Of a DNA stretch of 64,000 bases, positions 10,005-24,000 are shown in pieces. Each line of letters opens with the position of its first letter. The stretch's first letter is position 1. The notes below the pieces were generated by a model. It worked only from the letters and a program-made list of their open reading frames with translations. It had not been told where the DNA came from and searched no databases. This stretch comes from Steromphala cineraria (taxonomy: Eukaryota > Mollusca > Gastropoda > Trochida > Trochidae). Position numbers and translations under genes: made by a program. The stretch lies in NCBI GenBank assembly GCA_916613615.1, contig OU744735.1, positions 57,086,582-57,150,581 of the forward strand, read 5' to 3'.

Positions 10005-11860
10005 AGGGATGGATTATCTCCCTTGATTTACTCAGTTTTCTAATTGATCTTTTTGTTATGTTACATGTTAGAAATACATTTGTTTTGTTGTTGGTGTACT
10101 TACAATGATTGTGTCAATGATTACAACATGATAGGACATACAAGTGATACTTTTACAAGGGCAAATTCTAAATTTTCCTAAAGATTAACCTTTTATCACA
10201 TCTTCCTTGTTAAAGTGAAATTTGAGCAAGATTTATAATTTACTTAGGGTACGTGTTGATAATTGTTTCATTCTTTACCTTGTTTTGTTAATCAGAGTCT
10301 ATTACTTTGTTTTTGTAATGGATTTGATGTAGCCTTCCTTGAATTATCTCCCTTGAAAAATATTGGCCTAAGATCTTAGTTCGCTTATATTTCAACTATA
10401 TATAAATATAGTGTTGTATGTACTCTGAATAGAATAACTTTGGTATATAAGTCCTATAGTCACGCTCTCTATTGCATGCTGTTGTGACATAAGGTCCATC
10501 TGGGGAGAGACCTGATATGAAATACATTCCTTTTAATTAATAAAGTCTGATATCTCTGAAACATGATGTTAATTGGTTTCATATTATATTTGTAACTTAT
10601 TAAATAGTATACCATTACATATAGAAAACTATGTACTTTTCTTACTTTGTGTTTAGTTATTGTTAAGTGTATGTTTATTTGAACCTGTTTTACATCCAAT
10701 CATGATCATATCAAATAGATTTTTGAATTTATTTAACAATATTCATTGTCACATATAATCATCATTTCTTTGTTCATTTATCTCATAGTCAGGAGTTGCA
10801 AATCTTTATTTCGAGTTTTGACACATTCCTAAGATTTGTTCCTTCAATGTCCTTTAAACAAGTTTCTTTCCCAATCCATTTCTCCATCTTTTCAGTTTTA
10901 CTCTTACCCTATTTCCATTCTGCTTTACTATTTGATCCGTTGAAGTATTTCTGTTTGTATAGACCTTTCAATTTGATGAAAAATATGTTGATCTACAAAT
11001 AGAACTAAACAGCTTAAAAACCTGTCTTACAAGTGTTGGTCAATTTCTAATATCTTGTGACATAGACACAAATAAACAACTTTTTTTCATGATTATTCTT
11101 TGTTTTCATTTTTATTACAAAGTCACATGGTATAAATGCCTTGGAAAAAGGATGAGATGATTCTGATATATTTCACAAATGTCACCAAGTTGTCGTCTTC
11201 TTGTTGTTGATGTGTAGTCCAGCTTGGGCAACATTTAAACCATTCCATTATTTTTATTTTCATTACAGATGTTACTCCCACAAAAACACTTTTGAAAAAT
11301 ACTTCTTTAAGAATACAAGCAGTGAGCTTTACTTTCATTAGCTGGATTGTGACTTCCCAAAAGAAATGTTAATCTCCTAAACTTGAAGCAATACCAGGAC
11401 AAGATTAGCTAAAGAGGCAAGGTTAGGAGATGATCTCTTCTCTTTGTGTCTTCATTGCTCAATCCTTTGTTTTTGGAAAAAGTAAATTTCTTATTTCCTG
11501 AACAAGTATTGGCAAGTGACGGTATCTGTTTTCTGAACAAGATAAGCTATAAGGTTAGGAGATGCCTCCAATGCTCATATGTACTAGCAATGCTCAATCC
11601 TTAGTAAAAAAAAGGAAAAAAAAGTAAATTTCATATTTCCTGTACAAGTATTGGCAAGGGACAGTATCTCTGTTTTCTGAACAAGTATGTTTGATGCAGG
11701 TGCCCCTTGAGACGACCATATCACATTTCATAATACAGTAGCACACGGATATAACGAACTCCAAGGGACCAAGGAATTTCTCCCATTTGATAATATATCT
11801 CATATGGTACAACAACGATAGGAGACATTCTAAACTTACAACCTGCTTATGTTTTAAGAG
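10005..11860. other. Intergenic region between the convergent CIMIP2B and ACTR5 3' ends
   Basis: AT-rich 3' UTR and spacer. AATAAA-type signals occur near 10540 on plus and near 11110 on minus (TTTATT on plus). Decayed copies of the ACTR5 end lie near 11500-11530 and 11640-11690 (ACAAGTATTGGCAAGTGACG type). No other gene is recognised. Confidence 0.5.
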
Positions 11861-11863
11861 TGT

Positions 11864-11980
11864 TCAAGGCTTCTGTACAAGTATTGGTGTGGGACAGTAT
11901 CTGTTTGAGGCGAAGTGTGTTCAAGGCTTCTGTACAAGTATTGGTGTAGGACAGTATCTGTTTGAGGCGAAGTGTTCCTT
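11864..11980 (-). repeat. Tandem duplicate of the ACTR5 stop-codon end
   Basis: A 57-bp unit, CACTTCGCCTCAAACAGA through AGCCTTGA on the minus strand, occurs twice with one or two changes. The first copy encodes the C-terminus. Two more decayed copies lie further into the 3' UTR, near 11506-11550 and 11640-11690. Confidence 0.85.
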
Positions 11981-12093
11981 GAGATAACCTTCCCCCATCT
12001 CCTCATAATCCGCCCTTGTGATGCTACTTGCCGCTAGGGACGGCGACAACGCCCATTTCCTGGCTCCGTACCAGCTGTCGAGACTAGGGTGGG
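11921..12093 (-). CDS. ACTR5: ACTR5 exon 19 (stop codon)
   Basis: It encodes [20 protein letters not shown] and [20 protein letters not shown], ending [13 protein letters not shown] before TGA (11923-11921). The human end is similarly YLKEHCASNIYVP. The last 57 bases are repeated immediately downstream (11864-11920). Confidence 0.94.
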
Positions 12094-15000
12094 CTGAAAC
12101 ACATGCAGAGGGGAGTGGTTATAAATAAGATTTGCCATTTAGAGATTTAAATTATCCAAACTTCTGTAGATGAACTCAAAATCAAATGTTATGAATATCA
12201 TCTTCTTCATTATTGTAGATCATAATGTTTCTTGGCTAATTTATAGCAATATCCAAAGCTTACTTTACTTATTTTATATATTCTACTTTGTAGCTCACAT
12301 AACAAAATTCACCTGAATAATTTTAATAAGATTTGCCATTAAAATCATAAAATATCCACAATTCTGTACATGAATTCCAACTCAAATGTTATGAATATCG
12401 TCCTCTTCAATATTGGAGATCATGTTTCTGGGCTAATCTAAAGCAGTGTCTCTAATAATCTTGATTAAACAATTCACTTGATGAAGGGGCTAGTGTGGGT
12501 AGCTCAGATATCATAATTCACCCTAACGAAAGGACTAGAACCAATACAATAGAGAAGACTCTCTAAACTGAACTTGGTACGTTGTTTTTTTACCTCCTGT
12601 TATTTACTAAAAAAATTATGTTTGCAACTGGTAACTGGTTTTACTTTATGTCATTCCTTTAGAATAGGCTACAGAACTTTAAGGAGTATGATAATATTTG
12701 ACCACTTCAATCAAAACTTACCGGCCACCGAGACGTTGAAGGTTGACTGGAACGGTCTGATTTGTAGCAGTTCCTTCTCCAGTCGACTCTTGAAGCCAGG
12801 TAACCATGCGTTACCGCCGGTAATAAACACATTCTGTGAATGAATTACAAATATGGATGTTTGAAAAAGTCTGCAATGTTTTAAAATGACATTGCATCAA
12901 AACATCAAAGCCAGTGAGACGTTTCAAAATGGGTTAATGGAGGAAAAGCAAAATACCAAGGTTTGATTTCAATCTAAGAAGTAAAACATGCTTATCACTC
13001 TTACTTCAGATGGACTGAGCAAATTAAAGAAAAGTGTCAAATAGTTCCCATTTTACAAACAGTGAATTTTAGCAGACAGTGAATACTTCTTAAAAATTAA
13101 CTGGTGTCTACCCTTTGCAAAAGGTCAGTAATCTAAATTAAAATGGAATGAGCAAATTAAGATAAGTGCTTCTGTGAAGATCACGTAAATTCAGCCATCT
13201 TCTTGAAATTTACCTGGGTCCTTTTTCACAAAACCCTAAGGTGATCGTAAGTCCTTAAGGTAGTCTAGTGCAATGTTGAAGAATTGGAGTTGAGGTCAAC
13301 CTTAGTAAAGGTTGCTTTGTGAAAGGAGGCCCTGGTCGTTACCAAAGGTTAGGTTTTGCATTCTATCCTAAAGAACTAATGCATCATCTTTAAAGATGAC
13401 AGATCTTCTCTATTTCTATACACGTTATAGCTTGCAATATCAGCTTTTCCATTCAACTGTAAACATGATCACTGTCTCTCTTTTTCTTGCATGATAACCA
13501 AATGGTTAATTATTTCATACTTGTATCAAAAGTTATATAGAAGTGATATAGAATCAAAAGAGCCATTGGCTCTGTAGCTCATCAGGCTTCATATTTTTTA
13601 CTTTGCTTTAAGGTGTGGCCAATCTGGTTCCCATCTTAGAAAGGGCCCTTATTTTGGGCCCAAGGGTCACCTAAGCCATAAATAACGATCCTCACTAGTG
13701 AAAGAATCTGTACACAAAGATGCAGCTTTCTAGGCCTTTTGCTTCTGGAGAAGAAGACGAAAACAGGTTTTAAAGGGCTTGGCCCCAGTGCCCCTTAAAT
13801 TTCTTAATGTTAAAGAATTATAATCCTCACTTGTCAAGGAGTCTCTACACAAAGTTTCAGCTTTCTTTTTCCCACAAGTTAACGGACAGAAGCCGGACAC
13901 CATGCCATGCCATAAACCAAAAGGGCCTTACAGGCTTGATGAGTTAAAACTTTAAATCAATGCACTATTTTCCCCGTGTACCTGCACTAGTTTACTCTGA
14001 TCCCCGGATCCATATTTCTTGAGCACAAAGTCGGCAGTCTCCACCACACCTGCTTGCTCCAGTCCTATCATGGAGGGTTGGAAGAGAACCTCCGGGGCTC
14101 TGTGGATAGCGACAAAACATGTCAGCATTGATGTAAATAGACAAATAGACAGAGGTTCCTATTCCAGTCCTATCATGGAGGGTTGGAAGAGAACCTCCGG
14201 GGCTCTGTGGATAGAGACAAAACATGTCAGCATTGATGTAAATAGACAAATAGACAGAGGTTCCTATTCCAGTCCTATCATGGAGGGTTGGAAGAGAACC
14301 TCCGGGGCTCTGTGGATAGAGACAAAACATGTCAGCATTGATGTAAATAGACAAATAGACAGAGGTTCCTATTCCAGTCCTATCATGGAGGGTTGGAAGA
14401 GAACCTCCGGGGCTCTGTGGATAGAGACAAAACATGTCAGCATTGATGTAAATAGACAAATAGACAGAGGTTCCTATTCCAGTCCTATCATGGAGGGTTG
14501 GAAGAGAACCTCCGGGGCTCTGTGGATAGCGACAAAACATGTCAGCATTGATGTAAATAGACAAATAGACAGAGGTTCCTATTCCAGTCCTATCATGGAG
14601 GGTTGGAAGAGAACCTCCGGGGCTCTGTGGATAGCGACAAAACATGTCAGCATTGATGTAAATAGACAAATAGACAGAGGTTCCTATTCCAGTCCTATCA
14701 TGGAGGGTTGGAAGAGAACCTCCGGGGCTCTGTGGATAGAGACAAAACATGTCAGCATTGATGTAAATAGACAAATAGACAGAGGTTCCTATTCCAGTCC
14801 TATCATGGAGGGTTGGAAGAGAACCTCCGGGGCTCTGTGGATAGAGACAAAACATGTCATCATTGATTTAAATAGACAAATAGACAGAGGTTCCTATTCC
14901 AGTCCTATCATGGAGGGTTGGAAGAGAACCTCCGGGGCTCTGTGGATAGAGACAAAACATGTCATCATTGATTTAAATAGACAAATAGACAGAGGTTCCT

Positions 15001-18000
15001 ATTCCAGTCCTATCATGGAGGGTTGGAAGAGAACCTCCGGGGCTCTGTGGTTAGAGACAAAACATGTCAGCATTGATTTAAAAACTGTCGGCCCAACTTC
15101 GAAACTGTCTGCGTTCATTATCAGTAATGATTTGACTTACTCCAAAATAATATTCTTGGTAACAGTATGTTATAAATACACAACACTTTTAACAGTTTAG
15201 AGTGATAGTTATGAACTTAAAGGGGTTTGGCAGGGAAATATGTCTTACAGCAAGTATTGTTAGAAAGGAACAGTATCATATAAATGAACTGTGAGCCTGT
15301 AAGGACCTGCAGATATTGAAAAGTGTCGGACCTTGTGAACAACTGGGTCAGGGCTCACAGATTATAGAAACCGGGGTCACACAATGTAAAGTATGTTGTA
15401 TCAAGCTTCATACACTGACCTGATCCTCTCCACAGCGAGGTAGAGTCTGTAGTAGTCCGCGATGTCAAACTCTCCTCCCGGCAGCCCTCCGAAATCTAGC
15501 TCCCTGCAGTGGAAAAACTATTTTATATCTTACCTCCCTTTTTCTGTAATGTGTACAGAATGTGCCTACATCACAATCCAGTCGTTTCATATCACTTGGT
15601 CATGAATGCAAATTTCTTGTATTTTGTAATTTATTTTTCATCAAATAAATCAAAGCCTTTCATGATGCAAAATCTGAAATTTTGTGAATATGATCCCAAA
15701 GGACGATAATGTCTGACAAAGAATGATATATAAGGGAGACAACTCTCACCTCTGGAAGTCCGGGTCGTGTTCTCTCAGCATGGTTTCAAGTTCCTCCAGC
15801 TTCTCGTCCTCCGCCTCCGAATCACTCGTGTTCATCTCCGTGTTCTTGTTGGACAGAACAAATGGAAAAGTAATGTGATGCCAAAAATGGTCCGCATTCT
15901 CTCCACACAGAGGTTAAATTATTTTCCTTGATTGCTGTTGGTTATTTGGTACGTTCTTGGAAATGTTATTTGTTTTCTCTCACCCACCTTCAAATCACTC
16001 ATGTTCATCTCTTGCGGTAGATTGTCAATATAAAAATAAATGCTTTACAATAACATTTTTTCAGTTTTTGCCTGCACTCTCTCTCAAGAGGTAACATAAT
16101 ATCATTATACTCCAGACCGTGAGGCTTTTCCATTGTTACTCAAAATCTCACACACATTCACTTTCAAAATATTAAAAATGTAATATAGAAACTCATAAGA
16201 ACATCAAAATGAGCATTTTAAATTTGTGAAATAAGCAGAGTTTTAAACCCTCAAAAGCTCCTTAATGGTCTGATGAGCAAAAAATAGTACATTTTTATTT
16301 GCTATTATTTGCTTTTCTTATGCTTATTCTAGATGGAGAGGAAGAGACCAAAACATTCAGTTGTGAAGATTGATTCTAATTATTGAAATAATTTTCCTGA
16401 CTATTTTACATTCTGCAGTGATAAAGGAGAGTGCAGTACTCAATCCACAGATACAACCCTAGTACAGATTTAGTACCATAAGACAGAATTCCCAAAACAC
16501 AGAATCAATCACAAAACTAATAAAAGTACCGAGGGTACAGAAGCTCACCTTAAAATGAATGATGTGGTAAAATGGTTTAATTATACATGTAACCATCTTT
16601 TATATAATTGATTATGGCTGCCATCATGATTTTTTTATCTTTTAAAATACTAGTCTTCTTTTGGAAACGACTAGAGCTTGAACAAACATTAATACACGGA
16701 TGATATAATCATGATAAGTTAACAAGCAGTAGGTTTTTGTATAACTTTTTGGTATATCTGTGGCTGAATTGGTGACCATCTTGTACTTTTTAATCTTCAA
16801 AATGCTACTTTTATGTGGGCATCCGTATTAATTTCATTATGATATCTTGATTGGTTTAGGTGTATCCATTTAAATGTCATTCATTACTTACAGGATGGTG
16901 GCCACTTACATTTGTTTTGTAGTGAATCATTAATATGATTTCAAGATTATTTCACTGATGGTTATGCTGCATGGGATATTGAGAATCCCAAAAGTACAGA
17001 TTTTTCAAGGAAAATGAATGACTGATTGAGAGGAAAGTCATAAACACAGCAATGCATAAGACACGTTTATTTTGTTCACATAATATTTACATGTCAAGTG
17101 ACCATGAGATGTCTTTCATTAAAGTATCAATTTATTTAACACTCATACAGTACTATAATGGTAAACATTTTTGCATTGTCAAATCAACAGAGAGATATGA
17201 CAAATCAAATTTCCTTACTTTTCTTACTAAACCCTTTTCGATTTTCATCTGCATATTTATTCCACATCAACTTATCATGTAGATTGCTAAACACAAAGCT
17301 TATTGTAGACAATTTTGTGTAAGTTGTTATTCTTAGAAGAACATATCACTGTCATGAGAATACAAGTCCATAACTTTTATTGCATACACATGGGCCATGG
17401 CCATATATAGCATAATGCTCTACCATATCAATTGGGTCAGGTTGATTATGCAACCGACTAGCAGCTGGCACTGTGATGCTAGCAGCCTGCCTTGGGATGT
17501 GTACACTGTATTAGACAACATAGTGGAATATCTGAACTCTGGTTGACCCCTTATGTGTGGTATTTAAAGGAATATAAGGGAGATACCATTGCTTAAAATT
17601 TAGCATGTTTAATGTGATTTGGTTTTTGCAGCTAGTTGCCATAAGGATTTTAAACAAATTAATCAATTATGTTTGTCTTTCATCTTAATTTATTTTAGAA
17701 ACACTTAAAAATATAGAACAACTTGCACGACAATCTTAAATATTCCATATTTAAGATAATATTATGATTAGTAAGTTCAAATTAGAGAATTTATATGGTG
17801 CCAGTGATCACTTGATGAAAGCCTAAAATTTAATAATAATGATGTGTCATCTGCAGCTGAAAAGTCAATATGGCTGCTATTGCGGCCATCTTGGATTCTC
17901 AAAACTGAAACGTCTACCTTTCTGTGCGGAATCACTATAGGTATAACATACTACAATATAAAAATGATATCTAGATTGGTTTAGGAGAAATAGTCTTTGT

Positions 18001-21000
18001 CATGAAATCTAATTGAAAATTCAATATGGCTGCCATGGTGGCCATCTTGGATTCTCAAAACTGAAACGTCTACCTTTCTGTGAGGAATCACCATGGGTAT
18101 AACATAATACAATTTCAGAATGATAGCTGTATTCGTTTAGAAGAAGTAGTCTTTTTCATGAAATCTTATTGAAAATTCAATATGGCTGTCATGGCAGCCA
18201 TGTTGGATTCTCAAAACTGAAACGTCTACCTTTCTGTGAGGAATCACCATTGGTATAACATACTACAATTTCAGAATGATATCTGTATTCTTTTAGAAGG
18301 AGTAGTCTTTGTCATGAAATCTAATTGAAAATTCAATATGGCTGCCATGGCGGCCATCTTGGATTCTCAAAACTGAAACGTCTACCTTTCTGTGAGGAGT
18401 CACCATGGGTATAACATAATACAATTTCAGAATGATATCTGTATTCGTTTAGAAGGAGTAGTCTTTTTCATGAAATCTAATAGAAAATTCAATATGGCTG
18501 TCATGGCGGCCATCTTGGATTCTCAAAACTGAAACGTCTACCTTTCTGTGAGGAATCACCATGGGTATAACATACTACAATTTCAGAATGATATCTGAAT
18601 TCGTTTAGGAGGAGTAGTCTTTTTCGTGAAAGTTTACGGACGGACCGACATTTGACGCTTATGGGGAAACGTTTTATGAGTTTCAATTTTATGAGGTCAG
18701 CAGTTTTATGAGTTATTTTTGTCCAATGTTAAGTGGTTTTGGACGCTATTCTAACATTCATACCTTATGAGATAAAGTTTTGTCCATGTATAATTAGTTT
18801 ATTCTATTTTTAGTAACTACGCCTTGAAGTTGGACAGTCAAAATACTTCTTTACCTTGGACATTCTCACTGAATAAAACAGTCAATAGAAATGACTTTTC
18901 TAGTGAAGATTTATCCCTCTTCTTCACAAACATTGGACTTCAGCATCAAATAACTCAGAAAAAAGCTCAGATAAGTAACATGTAAGACTATTATTATCAT
19001 GATGCATCGGTCGTGATACGATACATATCCCGATACCTGTGTATTACTTTGAAACACAAGTGAATTCACTTAACAAGCATTGAATGTGCTAATATTTTTA
19101 ATTGAAATTCGAATTACCTGATGCAAACTACTTACAACTTATCATTAAGTACAATTTGTAATTTGTAGTTTTTAAAGAACGTATGATTAATGGTAAGAAA
19201 ATTGTATTGGGATATATTGCCATTGACGGCTAAATATTTCACGATATTGGACTGACTAAATACCCCTTAAGTTGGATCATGGATGGCATAAATACTTCAC
19301 GACATTGGACTGACTAAATGTCCCTTAAAGTCTGACAGTTTAAATACTTCATGACATTGGATTGACTAAATGCCCCTTAAAGTCGGACGGTATAAATAAT
19401 TCACGACATTGGACAAACTGAATGCCCCTTAAAGTCGGACGATATAAATACTTCATGACATTGGACTGACTAAATGCCCCTTAAAGTCGGACAGTATAAA
19501 TACTTCACGACATTGGACTGACTAAATGCCCCTTAAAGTCGGACGGTATAAATACTTCATGACATTGGACTGACTAAATGCCCCTTAAAGTCGGACGATA
19601 TAAATACTTCATGACATTGGACTGACTAAATGCCACTTAAAGTCGGACGATATAAATACTTCACGACATTGGACTGACTAAATACCCCTTAAAGTCGGAC
19701 GTTATAAATACTTCACGACATTGGACTGACTAAATGCCCCTTAAAGTCGGACAGTATAATACTTCAAGACATTGGACATTGACGATATATTGCCAACCTT
19801 CCCGATACTTGTATCATAAGTTATCATCCAAAACTCGTTTCCAAAGGATATATCGCTTGTATGAGATCAAGTAATATCTCTTAGGTAGTAGATTTTGAAC
19901 AATGCCCTGTTGGCTTCAGCTACATGACATCACAATGATTTTGCATCATCAATCAATGGAATCACAATGATTTGACATCACAGCACTGGAAGCCAAATGG
20001 CAGTTATAATTTTTCATTAAAACCAAATGAAGAATAATGTTGGATGATAAATAAAATCTCACCCTCGTGTCTTCTGATATCAAATATATCATCACTCGTT
20101 GATAAAAGTCAAAATTTGTAATTTGATATCAGAAGACACTTGAGCGAGATTCTCTATATATTGTCTAGAATTATTTTCTATCGATGCTCAATATTGTAAA
20201 GGTCAAGATGTCAATATCGCGATACAATGTATTGTTACACCTCTACTAATTTCAAATACAGAAAACTTCACGACAATGGACCTATTAAATGCCCCTTTAA
20301 AGTCTGACAGTAAAAATACTTCACAGACACTGGACTAATTAAATGCCCAATATAGTGACATGAAGTATGTTTTAGGAGTTACACATGTCAATTATTGCAA
20401 ATGGTGTTGTTTTATCTAGAAGTACTGACTTGCTGACAATTACCATTTTAGCGCTTATCCCTAGCGTAACAATATAAAGGTCAATATAATGATGCACGCC
20501 AAAGAGTCAAACATAATTTTGGAAACTTATCAAAAGCAGAACATATAAATTAAACTAGGTCAAAATAATTGATCACTTTGAACATACATGATTTCCCTGT
20601 ACTAAAAAGCTGTACTCAAAAACCCCCTATTTGCACTTTGTATCTGCAGTAGGGGATAAAAAGAGGCGAATAAAACATTTATAAGCTTGAAACTTTTATT
20701 ATCAGGATTGTTGGTTACAAATAAGGTTTTGACTATAATTAATACCAAAGGATGATCTATATAACATTGAAATCAAGCTAAATGATCACAATTGGGCGTC
20801 ATTTAAAAAAATAAATAAAGTCATGGGTTATGTAGTTCAGTTTTCTGATGTTAAGATGTTGATTGAACAACAAAAACTAGTTACTCGGGGAAAGGTCCAG
20901 ATAAGGTCTGATGGGGTGAGCCCCTGGCACTAACTGGGTCAAGACAAATTATACAAACTTGAGTCTCCATGTTACAAACATGTTATTCTGAAAATACAAA

Positions 21001-24000
21001 CTTAATATGCCCATTGGTTGGAGATTTATGAAAACAGATATTAGAGAAAATCGTGCCATGCCCATATTTGAGGGGGAAGGGGGGAAGAGGACAAAGTTAC
21101 CAATATGGATCGGTGCAAGGAACCTGCCATACAATTTCAGCATTTGGGCCGTTCAACTCAACTAGATGTTGACTATGATTGTTCACAATTAATACTCAAG
21201 TTAGCTTAACACATATCCCTGATCATTTCAATGTGATAATGTTCAATTATTCAAACATTGACCCTGTGATCTTGAACAAACTGATAAAACAATAATTATT
21301 ATGCAATACATTCACAGGTTGCAAAAAAAGGGTAATCTTATTAATATAACATAACTTTAGACAAATTAAAGGGGTTTTTTTCTTCTAAATATTTGTTTCG
21401 AATTATCTAATTTAATTAGTGTTAGTGTTAACATTTTACAGTCAGGCTACAATAGAAAAAATATAAACCGTTACACATTTTGTTGTGGAAAAACACTGGT
21501 GCAGTAGATAGATACATATTTTCCTTTTGGCATTGGTTTTAGCTAGAACATGCTTTCAACATACACAACAGAAGTATATTCCTAGTCTCCATCTAACCAG
21601 CAATTCCCTAAGTTTGAGCTTCCTATGATCTTGTAGCATTGTTTAATATGTTGTCCAAAAATATGAGTTTAATATGTAGTCCAAAAATATGAGTTTCTGC
21701 AGAAATGGTGTAAAATAGACAATCTCATTTTCCGATCATGTCAGTAAGATCCGCCATGCTTACGAGTTTAATATGTTGTCCAAAAATATGAGTTTAATAT
21801 TCAGTCCAAAAATATGAGTAAGAATTGAGTCCAACAATACGAGGTCCTCAAGAAATGGTGTAAAATAGACAATCTCATTTTCCGATCATGTCAGTAAGAT
21901 CCGTCATGCTTACGAGTTTAATATGTTGTCCAAACATATGAGTTTAATGTGTTGTCCAAAAATATGAGTTTAATATTCAGTCCAAAAGTATGAGTTAGAA
22001 TTGAGTCCAATAATACGAGGTCCTCAAGAAATGGTGTAAAATAGACAATCTCATTTTCCGATCATGTCAATAAGATCTGTCATGCTTACGAGTTTAATAT
22101 GTTGTCCAAAAATATGAGTTTAATATGTTGTCCAACAATAAGAGTTTCTGCAGAAATGGTGTAAAATAGACAATCTCATTTTCCGATCATGTCAGTAAGA
22201 TTTGCCATGTTTACGAGTTTAATATGTTGTCCAAAAATATGAGTTTAATATGTAGTCCAACAATAAGAGTTTCTGCAGAAATGGTGTAAAATAGACAATA
22301 TCATTTTCCGATCATGTCAGTAAGATCCTTCATGCTTACGAGTTGAGAAATGGTGTAAAATAGACAATCTCATTTTCCGATCATGTCAATAAGACATGCT
22401 TACGAGTTTAATATGTTGTCCAAACATATGAGTTTAATGTGTTGTCCAAAAATATGAGTTAGAATTGTGTCCAATAATACGAGGTCCTCAAGAAATGGTG
22501 TAAAATAGACAATCTCATTTTCCGATCATGTCAATAAGATCCGCCATGCTTACGAGTTTAATATGTTGTCCAAAAATATGAGTTTAATATTCAGTCCAAA
22601 AATATGAGTTAGAATTGTGTCCAACAATACGAGGTCCTCAAGAAATGGTGTAAAATAGACAATCTCATTTTCCGATCATGTCAATAAGATCCGCCATGCT
22701 TACAAGTTTAATATGTTGTCCAAAAATATGAGTTTAATATGTAGTCCAAAAATATGAGCTTCTGCAGAAATGGTGTAAAATAGACAATCTCATTTTCTGA
22801 TCATGTCAGTAAGATCCGCCATGCTTACGAGTTTAATATGTTGTCCAAACATATGAGTTTCTGCAGAAATGGTGTAAAATAGACAATCTCATTTTCCGAT
22901 CATGTCAGTAAGATCCGCCATGTTTACGAGTTTAATATGTTGTCCAAAAATATGAGTTTAATATGTAGTCCAACAATAAGAGTTTCTGCAGAAATGGTGT
23001 AAAATAGACAATCTCATTTTCCGATCATGTCAGTAAGATCCGTCATGCTTACGAGTTTAATATGTTGTCCAAACATATGAGTTTAATGTGTTGTCCAAAA
23101 ATATGAGTTAGAATTGTGTCCAACAATACGAGGTCCTCAAGAAATGGTGTAAAATAGACAATCTCATTTTCCGATCATGTCAATAAGATCCACCATGCTT
23201 ACGAGTTTAATATGTTGTCCAAAAATATGAGTTTAATATGTAGTCCAAAAATATGAGTTAGAATTGAGTCCAATAATACGAGGTCCTCAAGAAATGGTGT
23301 AAAATAGACAATCTCATTTTCCGATCATGTCAGTAAGATTCGCCATGCTTACGAGTTTAATATGTAGTCCAAAAATATTAGTTTAGATGATGTCCAACAA
23401 TAAGAGTTTCTGCAGAAATGGTGTAAAATGTAGACAATCTCATTTTCCGATCATGTCAGTAGGATCCGCCATGCTTACGAGTTTAATATGTTGTCCAAAA
23501 ATATGAGTTTAATATGTAGTCCAACAATAAGAGTTTATCCGCTGTCGATTAGCCAAATTATGCATCCTGATCCATAACCTTACATTTTAACTTGGTATTC
23601 TTTCCAAAAATTAGTTGTACTTGATAGTTGAAGTTATATTTGTGATTAGTACTGATTATAGTATGACCTACTTTTACTCATATCAGCTCACATGAGAAAA
23701 TGAAACGGTGTGGTACCCAAAGCAACCACTTATTAAAAGATCCATTTGATTAACAATATATAATATAGCTTAATCCAATCCTTTCATACACCTTCATGAC
23801 ATTTAGAACATTGTTTTTTTTCGATAAAATGATATTTGAATTATCTTGTTTTTTTCATGTTGCCACTTCACCCTCCATCTTTAGTCACTTCCTGTCATGC
23901 TCAAATGATGTTTTGTCCAAAATTAAGAGGTCGCGTAAAACTTGGTTCCGTCTTAGAGCAAAAACTGGTTTTCTTCTCTCACCCCTAAATGTGTTTGCTC

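Noticed and set aside
14019..15200. A 393-codon open frame on plus, and a 287-codon one on minus, across the 105-bp array
   Set aside because: The unit length is a multiple of 3 and lacks stops in those frames, so the open frame repeats automatically. The real gene here is ACTR5 exon 17 in another minus frame.
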